DNA from: Granulosicoccus sp045106475
GTDB taxonomy: Bacteria; Pseudomonadota; Gammaproteobacteria; Granulosicoccales; Granulosicoccaceae
Length of the DNA: 64,000 nt
Direction: 5' to 3'
Assembly (NCBI GenBank): GCA_045106475.1
Contig: JBGCEO010000011.1
Location: 1 to 64,000, forward strand
Position 1 is the stretch's first letter, and the number at the start of each line of letters is the position of its first letter. Both the position numbers and the translations under genes were made by a program. This document shows, in pieces, positions 44,973 to 53,978 of the stretch. The notes below the pieces were generated by a model. That model was given only the letters and a program-made list of their open reading frames with translations. It ran no database searches and had not been told where the DNA came from.

Positions 44973-45833
44973 TCAACCTGACTCGTCACCCAGCATCGCC
45001 ATCGTATGTTGAATCGACTCTTGCGCCTCAGCGACCACAACGCTCAGCGATTCGTTCTTTTTCAGGTAGGTACTCAAACGCGCAAAGCTGCTTAACTGCT
45101 CAGCTTTGCTCAGATCCGGTTCACCGCCATCGGCATCCGGAATACAACATCGTGCCACTAGAATCAGGTCGGCCAGATCGGGGGGAGAGTCGTTCACTCT
45201 GGCCCAGTTATCTCTGTTAGCAGCGATCTCCAGTAGATCGGGGTCCATTTCCCAGTGTGACAGAAGTTTCATCCCGAACATTTGCGAGTGCTTTTCCAGC
45301 ATGAGTTTGATGACCAGGGGATTACTGATTTCACTGACCTTCTCGTCGATCTTTGTTAGCAGTAACATGGCACCAACGTTGTACATCAAGCCTCCCAACA
45401 TGGCTCGATTGGAGTCGACTAAATTGTAGTGCCCGGACAATGCTGATGCGACCGCCGCAGTGCGCAAGGATTCAGCCCACAACTGGTTGATCATTCTGGC
45501 CACCAACTCATGTCGGGCCTTGAACGAATTGTGCAGAAGCACCAGAGCGATGTTACGAGTCGCACTAAAACCAATACGCACAACAGCCTCGGGGACTGAT
45601 TCCACTGGTGTTACCGATCTATAGAAAGCACTGTTAGACACGCGTATGAGGCGTGCTGCTAATACAGGGTCTTTACCAAGTAATTCAGCCAGTTGATTGA
45701 GGCTAACAGAGTCATCTCGTATTGCTTTCTCAAGATAGGTGACTGCGCTGGGCAGGGATGGCAATTTAGCATCCTCAAATCTAAAGGATTCCACTAATTG
45801 CGAAATAAAGCAGCTTTTTGGCTCTGTTTGCAC
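44973..45833 (-). CDS. HDOD-domain signalling protein
   Basis: 286 residues. The HDOD fold, an HD-related domain lacking catalytic metal ligands, covers most of the length: LPSLPSAVTYLEKAIRDD, LLGKDPVLAARLIRVSNSAFY, VPEAVVRIGFSATRNIALVL. HDOD proteins act in signal transduction and phase or motility control in Gammaproteobacteria. No extra output domain is attached. The start is GTG. Its stop is two bases after the synthetase stop on the opposite strand, so the two transcripts converge. Confidence 0.88.
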   Translation of the reverse strand: MQTEPKSCFISQLVESFRFEDAKLPSLPSAVTYLEKAIRDDSVSLNQLAELLGKDPVLAARLIRVSNSAFYRSVTPVESVPEAVVRIGFSATRNIALVLLHNSFKARHELVARMINQLWAESLRTAAVASALSGHYNLVDSNRAMLGGLMYNVGAMLLLTKIDEKVSEISNPLVIKLMLEKHSQMFGMKLLSHWEMDPDLLEIAANRDNWARVNDSPPDLADLILVARCCIPDADGGEPDLSKAEQLSSFARLSTYLKKNESLSVVVAEAQESIQHTMAMLGDESG

Positions 45834-45933
45834 GGACGTTCCGGATTTGCCCTAACTGTAGAACCCTTGTATCGGCAAGCCACACCTTTACTGGCAACCG
45901 AAAGGTTACAAGCGCTTATAAATCCATACCCCA

Positions 45934-47037
45934 CTAGCCAATAGAGAAGCGGCTCTTCATTAGCCGATCAAACCATTTTAATAACACTCCATCGAGCGTG
46001 TTCTGCACTCCCAATGAAAGCCGATCCATCAGGTTTTTCTTTTCCTTGTAGCTCAGTATAAGCACCTCCCTTTCATCGCAGGCATCGATAAGATATTGAT
46101 CACTGGTTGATAACTGATCCGCCAACTTTAGATCGAGGGTGTCCTGCCCAGACCAGATTTCTCCGGTTGCGACAGCCTCTATATCCAAGCCTGGGCGACG
46201 CTCACCCACATACTGCTTGAACTGTCCATGTATGCGCTCTATATCTTCAATAAACTTTTGCCGACCTTCATCTGTGTTTTCACCAAACACAGTGAGAGTC
46301 CGCTTGTACTTACCGGCCGTCAACATTTCGAAATCAATTTTTAGTTCTTTTAGGAGACGATGAAAATTGGGTATCTGGGCAACCACACCAATAGACCCCA
46401 ACACGGCAAACGGCGCTGCAACCAGTTTATCCGCAACGCAGGCCATCATATAGCCACCGCTTGCGGCTACCTTATCCACGCAAATGGTCAACGGGATTTT
46501 TTTATCTCGAATACGATCGAGTTGTGATGCTGCCAGGCCATAGGATGTAACCATACCGCCACCACTTTCCAGACGGACGACAACCTCATCATCGCTTGTT
46601 GCCGTGGTTAAAACGGCGGTGATCTCACGGCGTAGTTTTTCAACTTCACTAGCTCTGATGTCTCCGTCAAAATCCATAACATAGAGTCGAGGACGTAATG
46701 TCTCTGGCACGATGGTCTCACCACTACCGCGTTGCTTCTTTGCCTTTTTAGCCGCTTGCTTTGCGGCCTTTTTCTCGGCCTTATCGCTAGCCTTCTTTTC
46801 TTTTTCGGCCTGTTTTCTTTGAAACGGTTCAAGTAGCGACAGGGATAAGGCTTCGTGCATATCCTCAAGGCGTTCGTTGTATTTCTTTATTTCAATATGC
46901 CCCGATTCAGACGATCCTCCCGACAGTCGAGAGCGACTTGCGGCAGCGACAATCGCCATCAAAATCACCACAAACGCGATCACAAAGGTCAGCGTCTTTA
47001 AAAAAAACAACCCGTAGTTATAGAAAAACTCAGCCAC
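45934..47037 (-). CDS. sohB: Inner-membrane S49 serine protease SohB
   Basis: About 367 residues. After an N-terminal membrane helix (LKTLTFVIAFVVILMAIV) and a Lys/Ala-rich linker comes the S49 domain: LESGGGMVTSYGLAASQ, VDKVAASGGYMMACVADK with catalytic Ser193, and AGKYKRTLTVFGENTDEGR with the general-base Lys region. It is close to E. coli SohB in order and length. GTG 47037 is preceded by AGGGGAT and gives the family N-terminus (AEFFYNYGLFF); an ATG at 47061 has no such support. It probably degrades membrane or periplasmic peptides and lies 25 bases after rlmKL. Confidence 0.93.
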   Translation of the reverse strand: MAEFFYNYGLFFLKTLTFVIAFVVILMAIVAAASRSRLSGGSSESGHIEIKKYNERLEDMHEALSLSLLEPFQRKQAEKEKKASDKAEKKAAKQAAKKAKKQRGSGETIVPETLRPRLYVMDFDGDIRASEVEKLRREITAVLTTATSDDEVVVRLESGGGMVTSYGLAASQLDRIRDKKIPLTICVDKVAASGGYMMACVADKLVAAPFAVLGSIGVVAQIPNFHRLLKELKIDFEMLTAGKYKRTLTVFGENTDEGRQKFIEDIERIHGQFKQYVGERRPGLDIEAVATGEIWSGQDTLDLKLADQLSTSDQYLIDACDEREVLILSYKEKKNLMDRLSLGVQNTLDGVLLKWFDRLMKSRFSIG

Positions 47038-47062
47038 ACAAATCCCCTGTTTAAATATCAAT

Positions 47063-49381
47063 CTACTGTTTGTTGATGAACCAACACTGGTGAATACGGT
47101 TGTTTCTCTGAAAATCCCTGTCTATTGACCATCGACTGCGATCCTCGACGTGGACAGCACGATTGTTACTGTTGATCAATGCCTTGTCGAGTTTGAAGCG
47201 CCTGTAATTATTGGAGAATATAATCAAACCGCCGGGTTTCAATACCCGCAAACAAGCATCAATAGCAGCGACATGATCGCGCTGAACATTCCAGTCAAGT
47301 TCCGTGCCTGTGGAATTGGAAAAAGTTGGCGGGTCAAGCAAAATAATATCAAACCGGTCATCATCGCGAATACTAACCGAAGCACTCTCAAGCCAGTTAA
47401 AAACATCTTGCCGAACTACTTCATGGCGTTGTTGTGCTGCACCATTACGGTCCAGATTACGCATTGCCCATTGACAATAACGATTCGACGTATCCACTGA
47501 AACGCTACTTGAAGCGCCACCAACCAAGGCCGCAACTGTTGCTGTCGCCGTGTAGGCAAACAGATTAAGGAAGCGCTTGCCCGAGCAATTTTGCGCCAAG
47601 TAGCGACGCACAGGCCTGTGATCGAGGAATATTCCGGTATCCAGGTAATCGCTAAAATTTACTTCTAATGCTGCGCCAAATTCGGTCACGCTTGCTACCG
47701 TGGATTGTCCTTGTTTGTTTTTCTCGTACTGCTGATTGCCTGATTTGACTTCACGCACTTTTAAATGCACACACTCGGGCGATACATCCAGTGCTTTGGG
47801 AATGACATCAAGCAACGCCTTCAGTCGTGCTTCAGCCATTGCCACGTTTACCGTGGCAGGCGCTTGATATTCTTGCACAACGCAATGCCTCGAATCAGCG
47901 TTGTAGACATCAATAGCAACGGAAAACTCAGGCAAATCGGCGTCATATAAACGATAGGCATGAATCGCGTTCTGCTTTACCCAACCTTTTAGTGCGCGTT
48001 GGTTCTTCTTAAGTCGATTGACAAACGGGGATGCATCGACAACAAGATCACCGGCTGCGTCAACACTTCCATTGGAGGATGAACGAGGTCCCCGATACAG
48101 GCTCGCCTGCGAATGAGCCTGATCAAGCGCATCCTGGTCTACAGATTGGTTTATGGTTGGATCACCAAGACTTGTCGACGCAGTTGATTTTGCTCCCGCC
48201 TTAGGGATAGTTCCCACAAGCAATACGCAATCGATTCCGCCATTTCTGGTTTGCATTGCTTTACTCAGCGGCAACCGGGCTCGCATATAGGGCGCCGCCT
48301 GCGCCGTAAACAGACTGCACTGCCATCCCGCGTAGTAACGACTCAAGTCAGATCCAAGCTGACTATAGAATGCCGAGTCACCGGCGAGTCTTTCCCCGTA
48401 TGGCGGGTTACTTATCAATAGCCCCTGCGCATCAAACGGTAAGACCTCAGGCCTGCCATCGGCCAGATCCCGCCGCTGGACACTTACCACATCGCCCAAA
48501 CCGGCTCGCTCTATATTGTCTCGACAAATAGCAATTGCGGACGAATCCTGGTCAGCACCCACAATTGACACAGGCGAAGAGCATTGCGCAGCAATGGCGT
48601 CTTGTTTCAGAGATTCCCACAAGGTTGAATCATGCAGCTTCCAGCCTTGAAACCCGAAGTAGTCTCTATGCAGACCAGGTGCCTGATTGCACGCGATCAT
48701 GCCAGCCTCAATCAATAAGGTACCCGATCCACACATGGGATCAATCAACGGTTTCCCTTGTTCAATTGCATCTGGCCATCCCGACGCCAGGAGCACGCTG
48801 GCTGCAAGATTCTCTTTAAGCGGCGCAATCCCACCGGCGTCACGATAACCACGCCGATGCAGGCTGCTACCCGACAGATCGATTGCAACCCTTGCCTGAT
48901 TTCGAAACAAATAGACGTTGATTCGCAAATCCGGAGTCTCGCGCTCTACATTGGGTCGCCTGCCAGCGCTGTCCCTGAATTGGTCAACAACGGCATCCTT
49001 GACCTTCAGCGCTCCATATTGAGAGTGAGTGATTTCAGACTTCGCGGTAAAAAAATCAACAGCCAACGTTCCATCCACATCCAGATGCGTTGACCAGTCA
49101 ATTTCCTGCACAAGTGCATACAAGGCCTCAGGCGTCGATGCCGGTCCACGGTGAATAGGAAGAAGTATTCGATTTGCCACACGAGACCAAAGGCAGGCTT
49201 TGTATCCTGCTTCCAGCGCTCCGCGAAATCGGACCCCTGCACCGGCGCTCTGTACGCCGGCGAATCCCAGACTCTTGAACTCCAGTGCGAGCAAAGACTC
49301 CAGACCGGAGCCACAACTTGCATAAAGCTCAGCGTCGGCAAGCGTTGCTAACGAGGGTGATAAGGGGATCGATGATGGCAA
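47063..49381 (-). CDS. rlmL: Bifunctional 23S rRNA methyltransferase RlmKL (m2G2445/m7G2069)
   Basis: 772 residues in the RlmL-RlmK order. The N-terminal THUMP and RlmL methyltransferase (PLIDPMCGSGTLLIEA, LLISNPPYGERL) make m2G2445; the C-terminal RlmK (FLNLFAYTATATVAALVG, IILLDPPTFSNS) makes m7G2069 in 23S rRNA. A linker of low conservation around residues 395-440 separates them. The start is TTG 49381 with AGGT about ten bases upstream; no ATG or GTG starts near the conserved N-terminus (LYASCGSGLESLLALEF), so this rare start is plausible. Confidence 0.93.
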   Translation of the reverse strand: MPSSIPLSPSLATLADAELYASCGSGLESLLALEFKSLGFAGVQSAGAGVRFRGALEAGYKACLWSRVANRILLPIHRGPASTPEALYALVQEIDWSTHLDVDGTLAVDFFTAKSEITHSQYGALKVKDAVVDQFRDSAGRRPNVERETPDLRINVYLFRNQARVAIDLSGSSLHRRGYRDAGGIAPLKENLAASVLLASGWPDAIEQGKPLIDPMCGSGTLLIEAGMIACNQAPGLHRDYFGFQGWKLHDSTLWESLKQDAIAAQCSSPVSIVGADQDSSAIAICRDNIERAGLGDVVSVQRRDLADGRPEVLPFDAQGLLISNPPYGERLAGDSAFYSQLGSDLSRYYAGWQCSLFTAQAAPYMRARLPLSKAMQTRNGGIDCVLLVGTIPKAGAKSTASTSLGDPTINQSVDQDALDQAHSQASLYRGPRSSSNGSVDAAGDLVVDASPFVNRLKKNQRALKGWVKQNAIHAYRLYDADLPEFSVAIDVYNADSRHCVVQEYQAPATVNVAMAEARLKALLDVIPKALDVSPECVHLKVREVKSGNQQYEKNKQGQSTVASVTEFGAALEVNFSDYLDTGIFLDHRPVRRYLAQNCSGKRFLNLFAYTATATVAALVGGASSSVSVDTSNRYCQWAMRNLDRNGAAQQRHEVVRQDVFNWLESASVSIRDDDRFDIILLDPPTFSNSTGTELDWNVQRDHVAAIDACLRVLKPGGLIIFSNNYRRFKLDKALINSNNRAVHVEDRSRWSIDRDFQRNNRIHQCWFINKQ

Positions 49382-49448
49382 GACGAATTGACCTGTAGAG
49401 AATTACGATGCGTGACTACGACTTGTAGATGACACGCCACAGTGACAC

Positions 49449-49471
49449 TTGTATACGATACATTGTATACG
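49449..49471. promoter_or_regulatory. Two TTGTATACG half-sites upstream of the beta-CASP gene
   Basis: TTGTATACG occurs at 49449-49457 and again at 49463-49471, a 14-base period, each including the palindrome GTATAC. They lie about 45 bases upstream of ATG 49516, in the divergent region shared with rlmKL. They could be operator half-sites or part of a -10 region. Confidence 0.45.
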
Positions 49472-49515
49472 GGGAAACCTATGCCGCGCCTGTCCCCTGC
49501 GGCAGATGATACGCC

Positions 49516-50928
49516 ATGAAACTGACTAGCTACGGTGCTGCGGAAGAAGTTACCGGATCCTGCCACCTAATCGAAGTGGGTAACGCCAAAGTATTGTTCG
49601 ATTGTGGCTTGATACAAGGCAGAAAAAAAGACCAACTGCGTAACCACGATAACTTTCCGTTCAGACCGGAGGAATTGGACGCCGTGGTATTGAGCCACGC
49701 GCACATCGATCATTGCGGTCGACTGCCCATGCTGGTCGATCAGGGCTTCACGGGCAAGATTTATACACATGCCGCCACCTGCGACCTGGTACAGATTCTA
49801 CTCAAGGACTCAGCGCACCTGAACGCACGAGACGTCGAATTTCAGAACAAACGCCGAAAACGCGCCGGTAAGCCACTCCTAACACCGTTGTATGACCAAA
49901 AAGACGTTGAAAACACCCTGGCCCGTTTGGAATCAGTCGAATTCGAAACCCCGTGCAAAGTTGCTCAAGGGGTCAGCATACAATTGTTTGACGCAGGTCA
50001 TATCCTGGGATCTGCCATGGTTGAAATCACGCTTGTCGAAGCGGATCAAACCCGTACAGTTGTTTTTAGCGGCGATCTGGGCCATCGTGGCTCGCCTATT
50101 CTGCGCGACTTCAGCTATCTGAAAAAAGCCGATCTTGTGCTCATGGAAAGTACCTACGGCAATCGACTTCACAGAGATTGGTCAGAGACACTGGCTGAGG
50201 TCAGCGAGATCGCCAGCGCGTTGAGCAGCGTCCGCGGTAATATTCTGATACCTGCTTTTTCAGTGGGTCGTAGCCAGATGATTCTTTACACGCTGGCTCG
50301 CTACTTCGACGAGTGGGATCTGAGTCGCTGGCAAATTTTTCTGGACAGTCCAATGGCCATCCGTGCAAGCGAAGTTTATCTGAAGCACACCTCTTTATAC
50401 GACGAAGAAGCGGCTGCCTACTACAAGAAAAATGGGCCCCTCCTGTCAATGCCGAATCTGCACTTTTCGGAAACCGCTGACGAATCGCGTGCCATTAACA
50501 GGATGCCATCCGGTGCCATTGTCGTAGCAGGAAGCGGCATGTGCAATGGCGGGAGAATCATGCATCATCTCAAACACAATCTATGGAGGCCAGATGCCCA
50601 TGTGATAATAGCCGGCTACCAATCTCCTGGCACACTGGGTCGTAAACTTGTCGATGGCCGAGAAACCGTTAAAGTATGGGGTGAAACGATACGCGTTCGG
50701 GCTCAAGTCCATACTATTGGTGGTCTGTCGGCACATGCCGATCAACAAGGTATGGTTGACTGGTACGCGCATTTTGAAAACAAACCACCTGCCCTGCTGG
50801 TTCACGGTGAAAAGCGGGCCATGCAAGCGTTGTCAGCACGTTTGACCGATGAATATGGTGCAAGAGTCAGAGCGGCAAAACGCGGTAAGTCCACCGATCT
50901 GCTCGCGCTGGAAAAATTTGGACGTTAG
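49516..50928 (+). CDS. Beta-CASP metallo-beta-lactamase-fold RNA/DNA processing nuclease
   Basis: 470 residues. The metallo-beta-lactamase motif SHAHIDHCGRLP (H61, H63, D65, H66) is followed by DAGHILGSAMVEI, FSGDLGHRGSPIL and the beta-CASP motifs around MESTYGNRLH, IPAFSVGRSQMIL, SGMCNGGRI and GLSAHADQQGM with LVHGE. This order is that of bacterial CPSF73/RNase J-like exonucleases (YsxB/YhfI-type), which act on RNA. The substrate is unknown. The gene is divergent from rlmKL, both linked to RNA metabolism. Confidence 0.9.
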   Translation: MKLTSYGAAEEVTGSCHLIEVGNAKVLFDCGLIQGRKKDQLRNHDNFPFRPEELDAVVLSHAHIDHCGRLPMLVDQGFTGKIYTHAATCDLVQILLKDSAHLNARDVEFQNKRRKRAGKPLLTPLYDQKDVENTLARLESVEFETPCKVAQGVSIQLFDAGHILGSAMVEITLVEADQTRTVVFSGDLGHRGSPILRDFSYLKKADLVLMESTYGNRLHRDWSETLAEVSEIASALSSVRGNILIPAFSVGRSQMILYTLARYFDEWDLSRWQIFLDSPMAIRASEVYLKHTSLYDEEAAAYYKKNGPLLSMPNLHFSETADESRAINRMPSGAIVVAGSGMCNGGRIMHHLKHNLWRPDAHVIIAGYQSPGTLGRKLVDGRETVKVWGETIRVRAQVHTIGGLSAHADQQGMVDWYAHFENKPPALLVHGEKRAMQALSARLTDEYGARVRAAKRGKSTDLLALEKFGR

Positions 50929-50957
50929 ATAGTCGTTGTAGTGAGATTACAGAGTGT

Positions 50958-50997
50958 GCATAACGAGTACCGTGATCGCATAACGAGTACTGCGATC
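50958..50997. repeat. Tandem 20-base duplication upstream of ETF-QO
   Basis: GCATAACGAGTACCGTGATC (50958-50977) is followed directly by a copy with two changed bases (50978-50997). It lies 40 bases before ATG 51039 and includes GATCG-type palindromes. It may be a regulatory duplication in the ETF-QO leader. Confidence 0.85.
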
Positions 50998-51038
50998 GTA
51001 ATAAGCTTGAAAACAAAAACCATCTAAGAGAATGAAAC

Positions 51039-52697
51039 ATGAGTAGTGAAGAACGCGAGTCGATGGAGTTCGATGTAGTGGTCGTTGGAGCGGGGCCAGC
51101 CGGACTGTCCACTGCGTGCAGACTGATGCAACTCGCAGAAGAAAACGAACAGGAAATCAGTGTAGTGGTGCTGGAGAAAGGCTCCGAAGTGGGCGCCCAC
51201 GTTCTCTCCGGTGCAGTCATAGAACCACGCGCGCTTACCGAGCTATTTCCTGATTGGGAATCAGAGGGTGCTCCACTTAAAACAGCTGTTACGCGCGACG
51301 ATATCCTGTTTTTTACAAGTAGTAGCTCGTCATTGAAGATGCCTGGCCTACTGTCACCCAAAACCATGCACAACGAAGGAAACTACATAGCGAGCCTGGG
51401 CAACCTCACAAGGTGGTTGGCCGAAAAGGCAGAAGGTCTGGGTGTTGAAATTTTCCCGGGCTTTGCAGCAGCGGAAATCCTGTATCACGACGATGGTCGT
51501 GTCAAAGGTGTTGCCACAGGAGATATGGGACTTGATGTGGACGGTAATCCCAAAGACGGGTTTGAACGTGGAATGGAGTTACACGCCAAATACACCGTAT
51601 TTTCGGAAGGCTGTCGTGGCCATCTCGGCAAGCAACTCATTGAACAATTCAAACTCGATGAGGGCAAATCCCCGCAACACTTCGGCATTGGACTGAAAGA
51701 GCTCTGGCAGGTGGATCCCGACAAGCACGAACCAGGTGTGGTCGTGCATGGCGCGGGGTGGCCACTATCGGAAACTAAGACCACCGGTGGTGGTTTTCTC
51801 TACCACCTGGAAGACAATCAGGTAGTCGTCGGTCTGATCATTGACTTGAATTACTCAAATCCCCACTTGAGTACCTTTGACGAGTTTCAACGCTTCAAAC
51901 AGCACCCAGTCGTCAAGAATGTACTTGAAGGAGGCGAGCGGGTTTGTTACGGCGCACGCGCACTCTCAAAAGGCGGCCTCAACTCCTTACCACGCATGAG
52001 TATGCCTGGCGCTCTACTGATTGGCTGCGACGCCGGCACGCTCAATTTTGCCAAGATCAAAGGTACCCACACTGGCATGAAGTCGGGCATGGTCGCAGCG
52101 CAAACCATTGCGAAAGCACTCGCTAACGGCGATGAGGGACGTGAATTATCCGAATTTAACGATGATTTCCTTAACAGCTGGGCTGGCGAAGAGCTCAAGA
52201 GCTCACGCAATTGGGGCCCCGCAATGCACAAGTTCGGAATGTACTTGGGCGGTGCCTACAACTACATCGACCAGAATTTTTTCGGCGGCAAACTGCCCTT
52301 CAACTTTCGCGATGATGTACCAGATCATGCCTGTATGAAGCGAGCTGATAGCACCAGTCCGCCCGACTACCCTAAACCCGATGGTAAAATCAGTTTCGAT
52401 AAACCCTCCTCAGTGTTCTTGTCAAACACCAACCATGAGGACAATCAGCCCGTACATTTGCAACTAAGCGATACTGCCATCCCCATTCAAACCAACCTGC
52501 CCATGTACGCAGAACCTGCTCAAAGATACTGTCCTGTGGGGGTTTATGAGGTCATTGTGGAAGAGGATATCCCTCGCTTCCAGATCAATTCACAAAACTG
52601 CATTCATTGCAAAACTTGCGACATTAAAGATCCCAGCCAAAACATCACGTGGGTGGTGCCTGAGGGCGGCGGCGGTCCAAACTATCCCAATATGTAA
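51039..52697 (+). CDS. Electron transfer flavoprotein-ubiquinone oxidoreductase
   Basis: 552 residues, full length. VVVVGAGPAGLSTACRLMQLA is the FAD-binding fold, KGTHTGMKSGMVAAQTIAKAL the substrate/quinone side, and the C-terminus binds one [4Fe-4S] cluster through C498 (RYCPVG) and C521, C524, C527 (NCIHCKTCDIKDP). It passes electrons from ETF, which collects them from acyl-CoA and amino acid dehydrogenases, to ubiquinone at the inner membrane. etfA and etfB are not in the window. A good terminator follows at 52707. The 20-base repeat and an AAGAGA site precede the start. Confidence 0.95.
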   Translation: MSSEERESMEFDVVVVGAGPAGLSTACRLMQLAEENEQEISVVVLEKGSEVGAHVLSGAVIEPRALTELFPDWESEGAPLKTAVTRDDILFFTSSSSSLKMPGLLSPKTMHNEGNYIASLGNLTRWLAEKAEGLGVEIFPGFAAAEILYHDDGRVKGVATGDMGLDVDGNPKDGFERGMELHAKYTVFSEGCRGHLGKQLIEQFKLDEGKSPQHFGIGLKELWQVDPDKHEPGVVVHGAGWPLSETKTTGGGFLYHLEDNQVVVGLIIDLNYSNPHLSTFDEFQRFKQHPVVKNVLEGGERVCYGARALSKGGLNSLPRMSMPGALLIGCDAGTLNFAKIKGTHTGMKSGMVAAQTIAKALANGDEGRELSEFNDDFLNSWAGEELKSSRNWGPAMHKFGMYLGGAYNYIDQNFFGGKLPFNFRDDVPDHACMKRADSTSPPDYPKPDGKISFDKPSSVFLSNTNHEDNQPVHLQLSDTAIPIQTNLPMYAEPAQRYCPVGVYEVIVEEDIPRFQINSQNCIHCKTCDIKDPSQNITWVVPEGGGGPNYPNM

Positions 52698-52706
52698 CTT
52701 TTAACG

Positions 52707-52743
52707 ACGAATGCTCGCGCGACGGCGAGCATTCGTCTTTTTT
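52707..52743 (+). terminator. Rho-independent terminator after ETF-QO
   Basis: ACGAATGCTCGC (52707-52718) and GCGAGCATTCGT (52725-52736) form a perfect 12-base stem with a six-base loop, followed by CTTTTTTG. This ends the ETF-QO transcript 10 bases after the stop codon and faces the convergent disordered-protein gene. Confidence 0.93.
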
Positions 52744-52763
52744 GATGACGTTGTCGTCGTAGA

Positions 52764-53978
52764 CTATTCAGCGTCAGCAGCAGGTTTAGGCTTAGCCACC
52801 CGTGCCGCACGCTTGGCTTTGGGTTTAGATTTAAGTTCTTCAGTATCTGCAGACTTTGCAGCACTCACTTTCTTGGACACCTTCTTGGCCGTGCTGCGAG
52901 TTGCTCGGGCCTTGGGGGCGGCCTCTACCTTCTCCACCGCACTGCTTTTTTCAACACTGGCTTTGGGCTTTCGGGGCGCGCGAGGCTTTTTCTCCACAGC
53001 TGACTCGCTACTTGGAGATGCCGGCGCAGTTGCGGCAACCTTTGCCTCAGCGGGAGCGGCAACAGCAGCTGGCACCTTTTCCGGGGCATTAACCGGCGCT
53101 GCCTTGGCAGATTGCTCAACAGGCTGTCGTTCTGTATGTGTTACCGGCTGCTGATCAGGCCCGGTGGCGCTGGGGTTAACGTTGGCCTGCTGGTTTTCAG
53201 CCTGATTTTGTTGCTGGCGATTCTGATTACGGTTGCGGTTTTGATTGCGATTGCGATTTCGGTTCTGGTTACGTCCCGAGCGCCCTTGCCCATTACCCTG
53301 ATTCGGATTCTGGCCATTTTCACCACCTGCCTGCGCACCCTGCTGCCGATTAGCGTTATTGCGGTTCTGGTTACCACGCCCTTGCTGGCGATTCTGGTTG
53401 TTTCGACCTTGCCCCTGCTGTCGCCCCTGGCCTTGCGCACGGCGATTCTGATTACCTCTACCCTTGCTACGATTACCCTGGTTAGCTCGCCCGCTAATAC
53501 CCAACACCAGACTACCAACCTGATAAGGATCTTCCATGCCGATGAGATTGCTATCAGACGGAAATCGGTTGTTGACGTTGCAATTATCGCGGTTGCCGAA
53601 GTTGTCGTCTTCATGCTCATGGGCACGAGCGGGTTCCGGTAGAGCACGATTGCCAATGTTGTCCATCTCCTCGGTAAATTCGCGAGGAGGCTTTAGCGCC
53701 CGATTGCCGGGGCCTATTCGGTTCCCGATATCGTCATCAGAATCATTTGACCGTCTTCTATTTGACGATCGACCTTTCCTGTTGTTGTTTCGATTGCGAC
53801 CACCACCGTTTCCCTCCCCACGCCCGGAATTCGATGCGTTTCGGGAACGGGGGCGTCTTTGCCCGCGCGGTGCTGAACCGTTGTTTGCATTAGCAGATCC
53901 GGACTGATTGTCCGCGGCGGCGGCCTGTCCAGAACCACCTGCATCGGCCTGAGTAGCCGGCAAGTCACTATTCGTCAT
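52764..53978 (-). CDS. Large intrinsically disordered Arg/Asn/Gln-rich and Lys/Ala-rich protein
   Basis: 404 residues with no recognisable folded domain. The N-terminal third has RG/RN-rich patches; GNR recurs in DDDIGNRIGPGNRALKPP, MDNIGNRALPEP and DDNFGNRDN. A single moderately hydrophobic segment (PYQVGSLVLGISG) follows, then a long Gln/Asn/Arg/Gly tract (repeated QNRNRN, QQGRGNQ) and a Lys/Ala/Pro C-terminus like histone H1. Such composition points to RNA or DNA binding, possibly condensate formation or RNase E-like scaffolding. It could also be an unusual secreted low-complexity protein, but no signal peptide is visible. The function is unknown. It is the clearest candidate for an uncharacterised gene here. 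Confidence 0.75.
   Translation of the reverse strand: MTNSDLPATQADAGGSGQAAAADNQSGSANANNGSAPRGQRRPRSRNASNSGRGEGNGGGRNRNNNRKGRSSNRRRSNDSDDDIGNRIGPGNRALKPPREFTEEMDNIGNRALPEPARAHEHEDDNFGNRDNCNVNNRFPSDSNLIGMEDPYQVGSLVLGISGRANQGNRSKGRGNQNRRAQGQGRQQGQGRNNQNRQQGRGNQNRNNANRQQGAQAGGENGQNPNQGNGQGRSGRNQNRNRNRNQNRNRNQNRQQQNQAENQQANVNPSATGPDQQPVTHTERQPVEQSAKAAPVNAPEKVPAAVAAPAEAKVAATAPASPSSESAVEKKPRAPRKPKASVEKSSAVEKVEAAPKARATRSTAKKVSKKVSAAKSADTEELKSKPKAKRAARVAKPKPAADAE

Noticed and set aside
53112..53642. Long hydrophobic Leu/Ile/Val-rich open frame on the plus strand
   Set aside because: It is the mirror of Arg/Asn/Gln-rich codons of the disordered-protein gene; Asn/Asp/Gln codons read antisense give Ile/Val/Leu. 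No start signal or family feature supports it.
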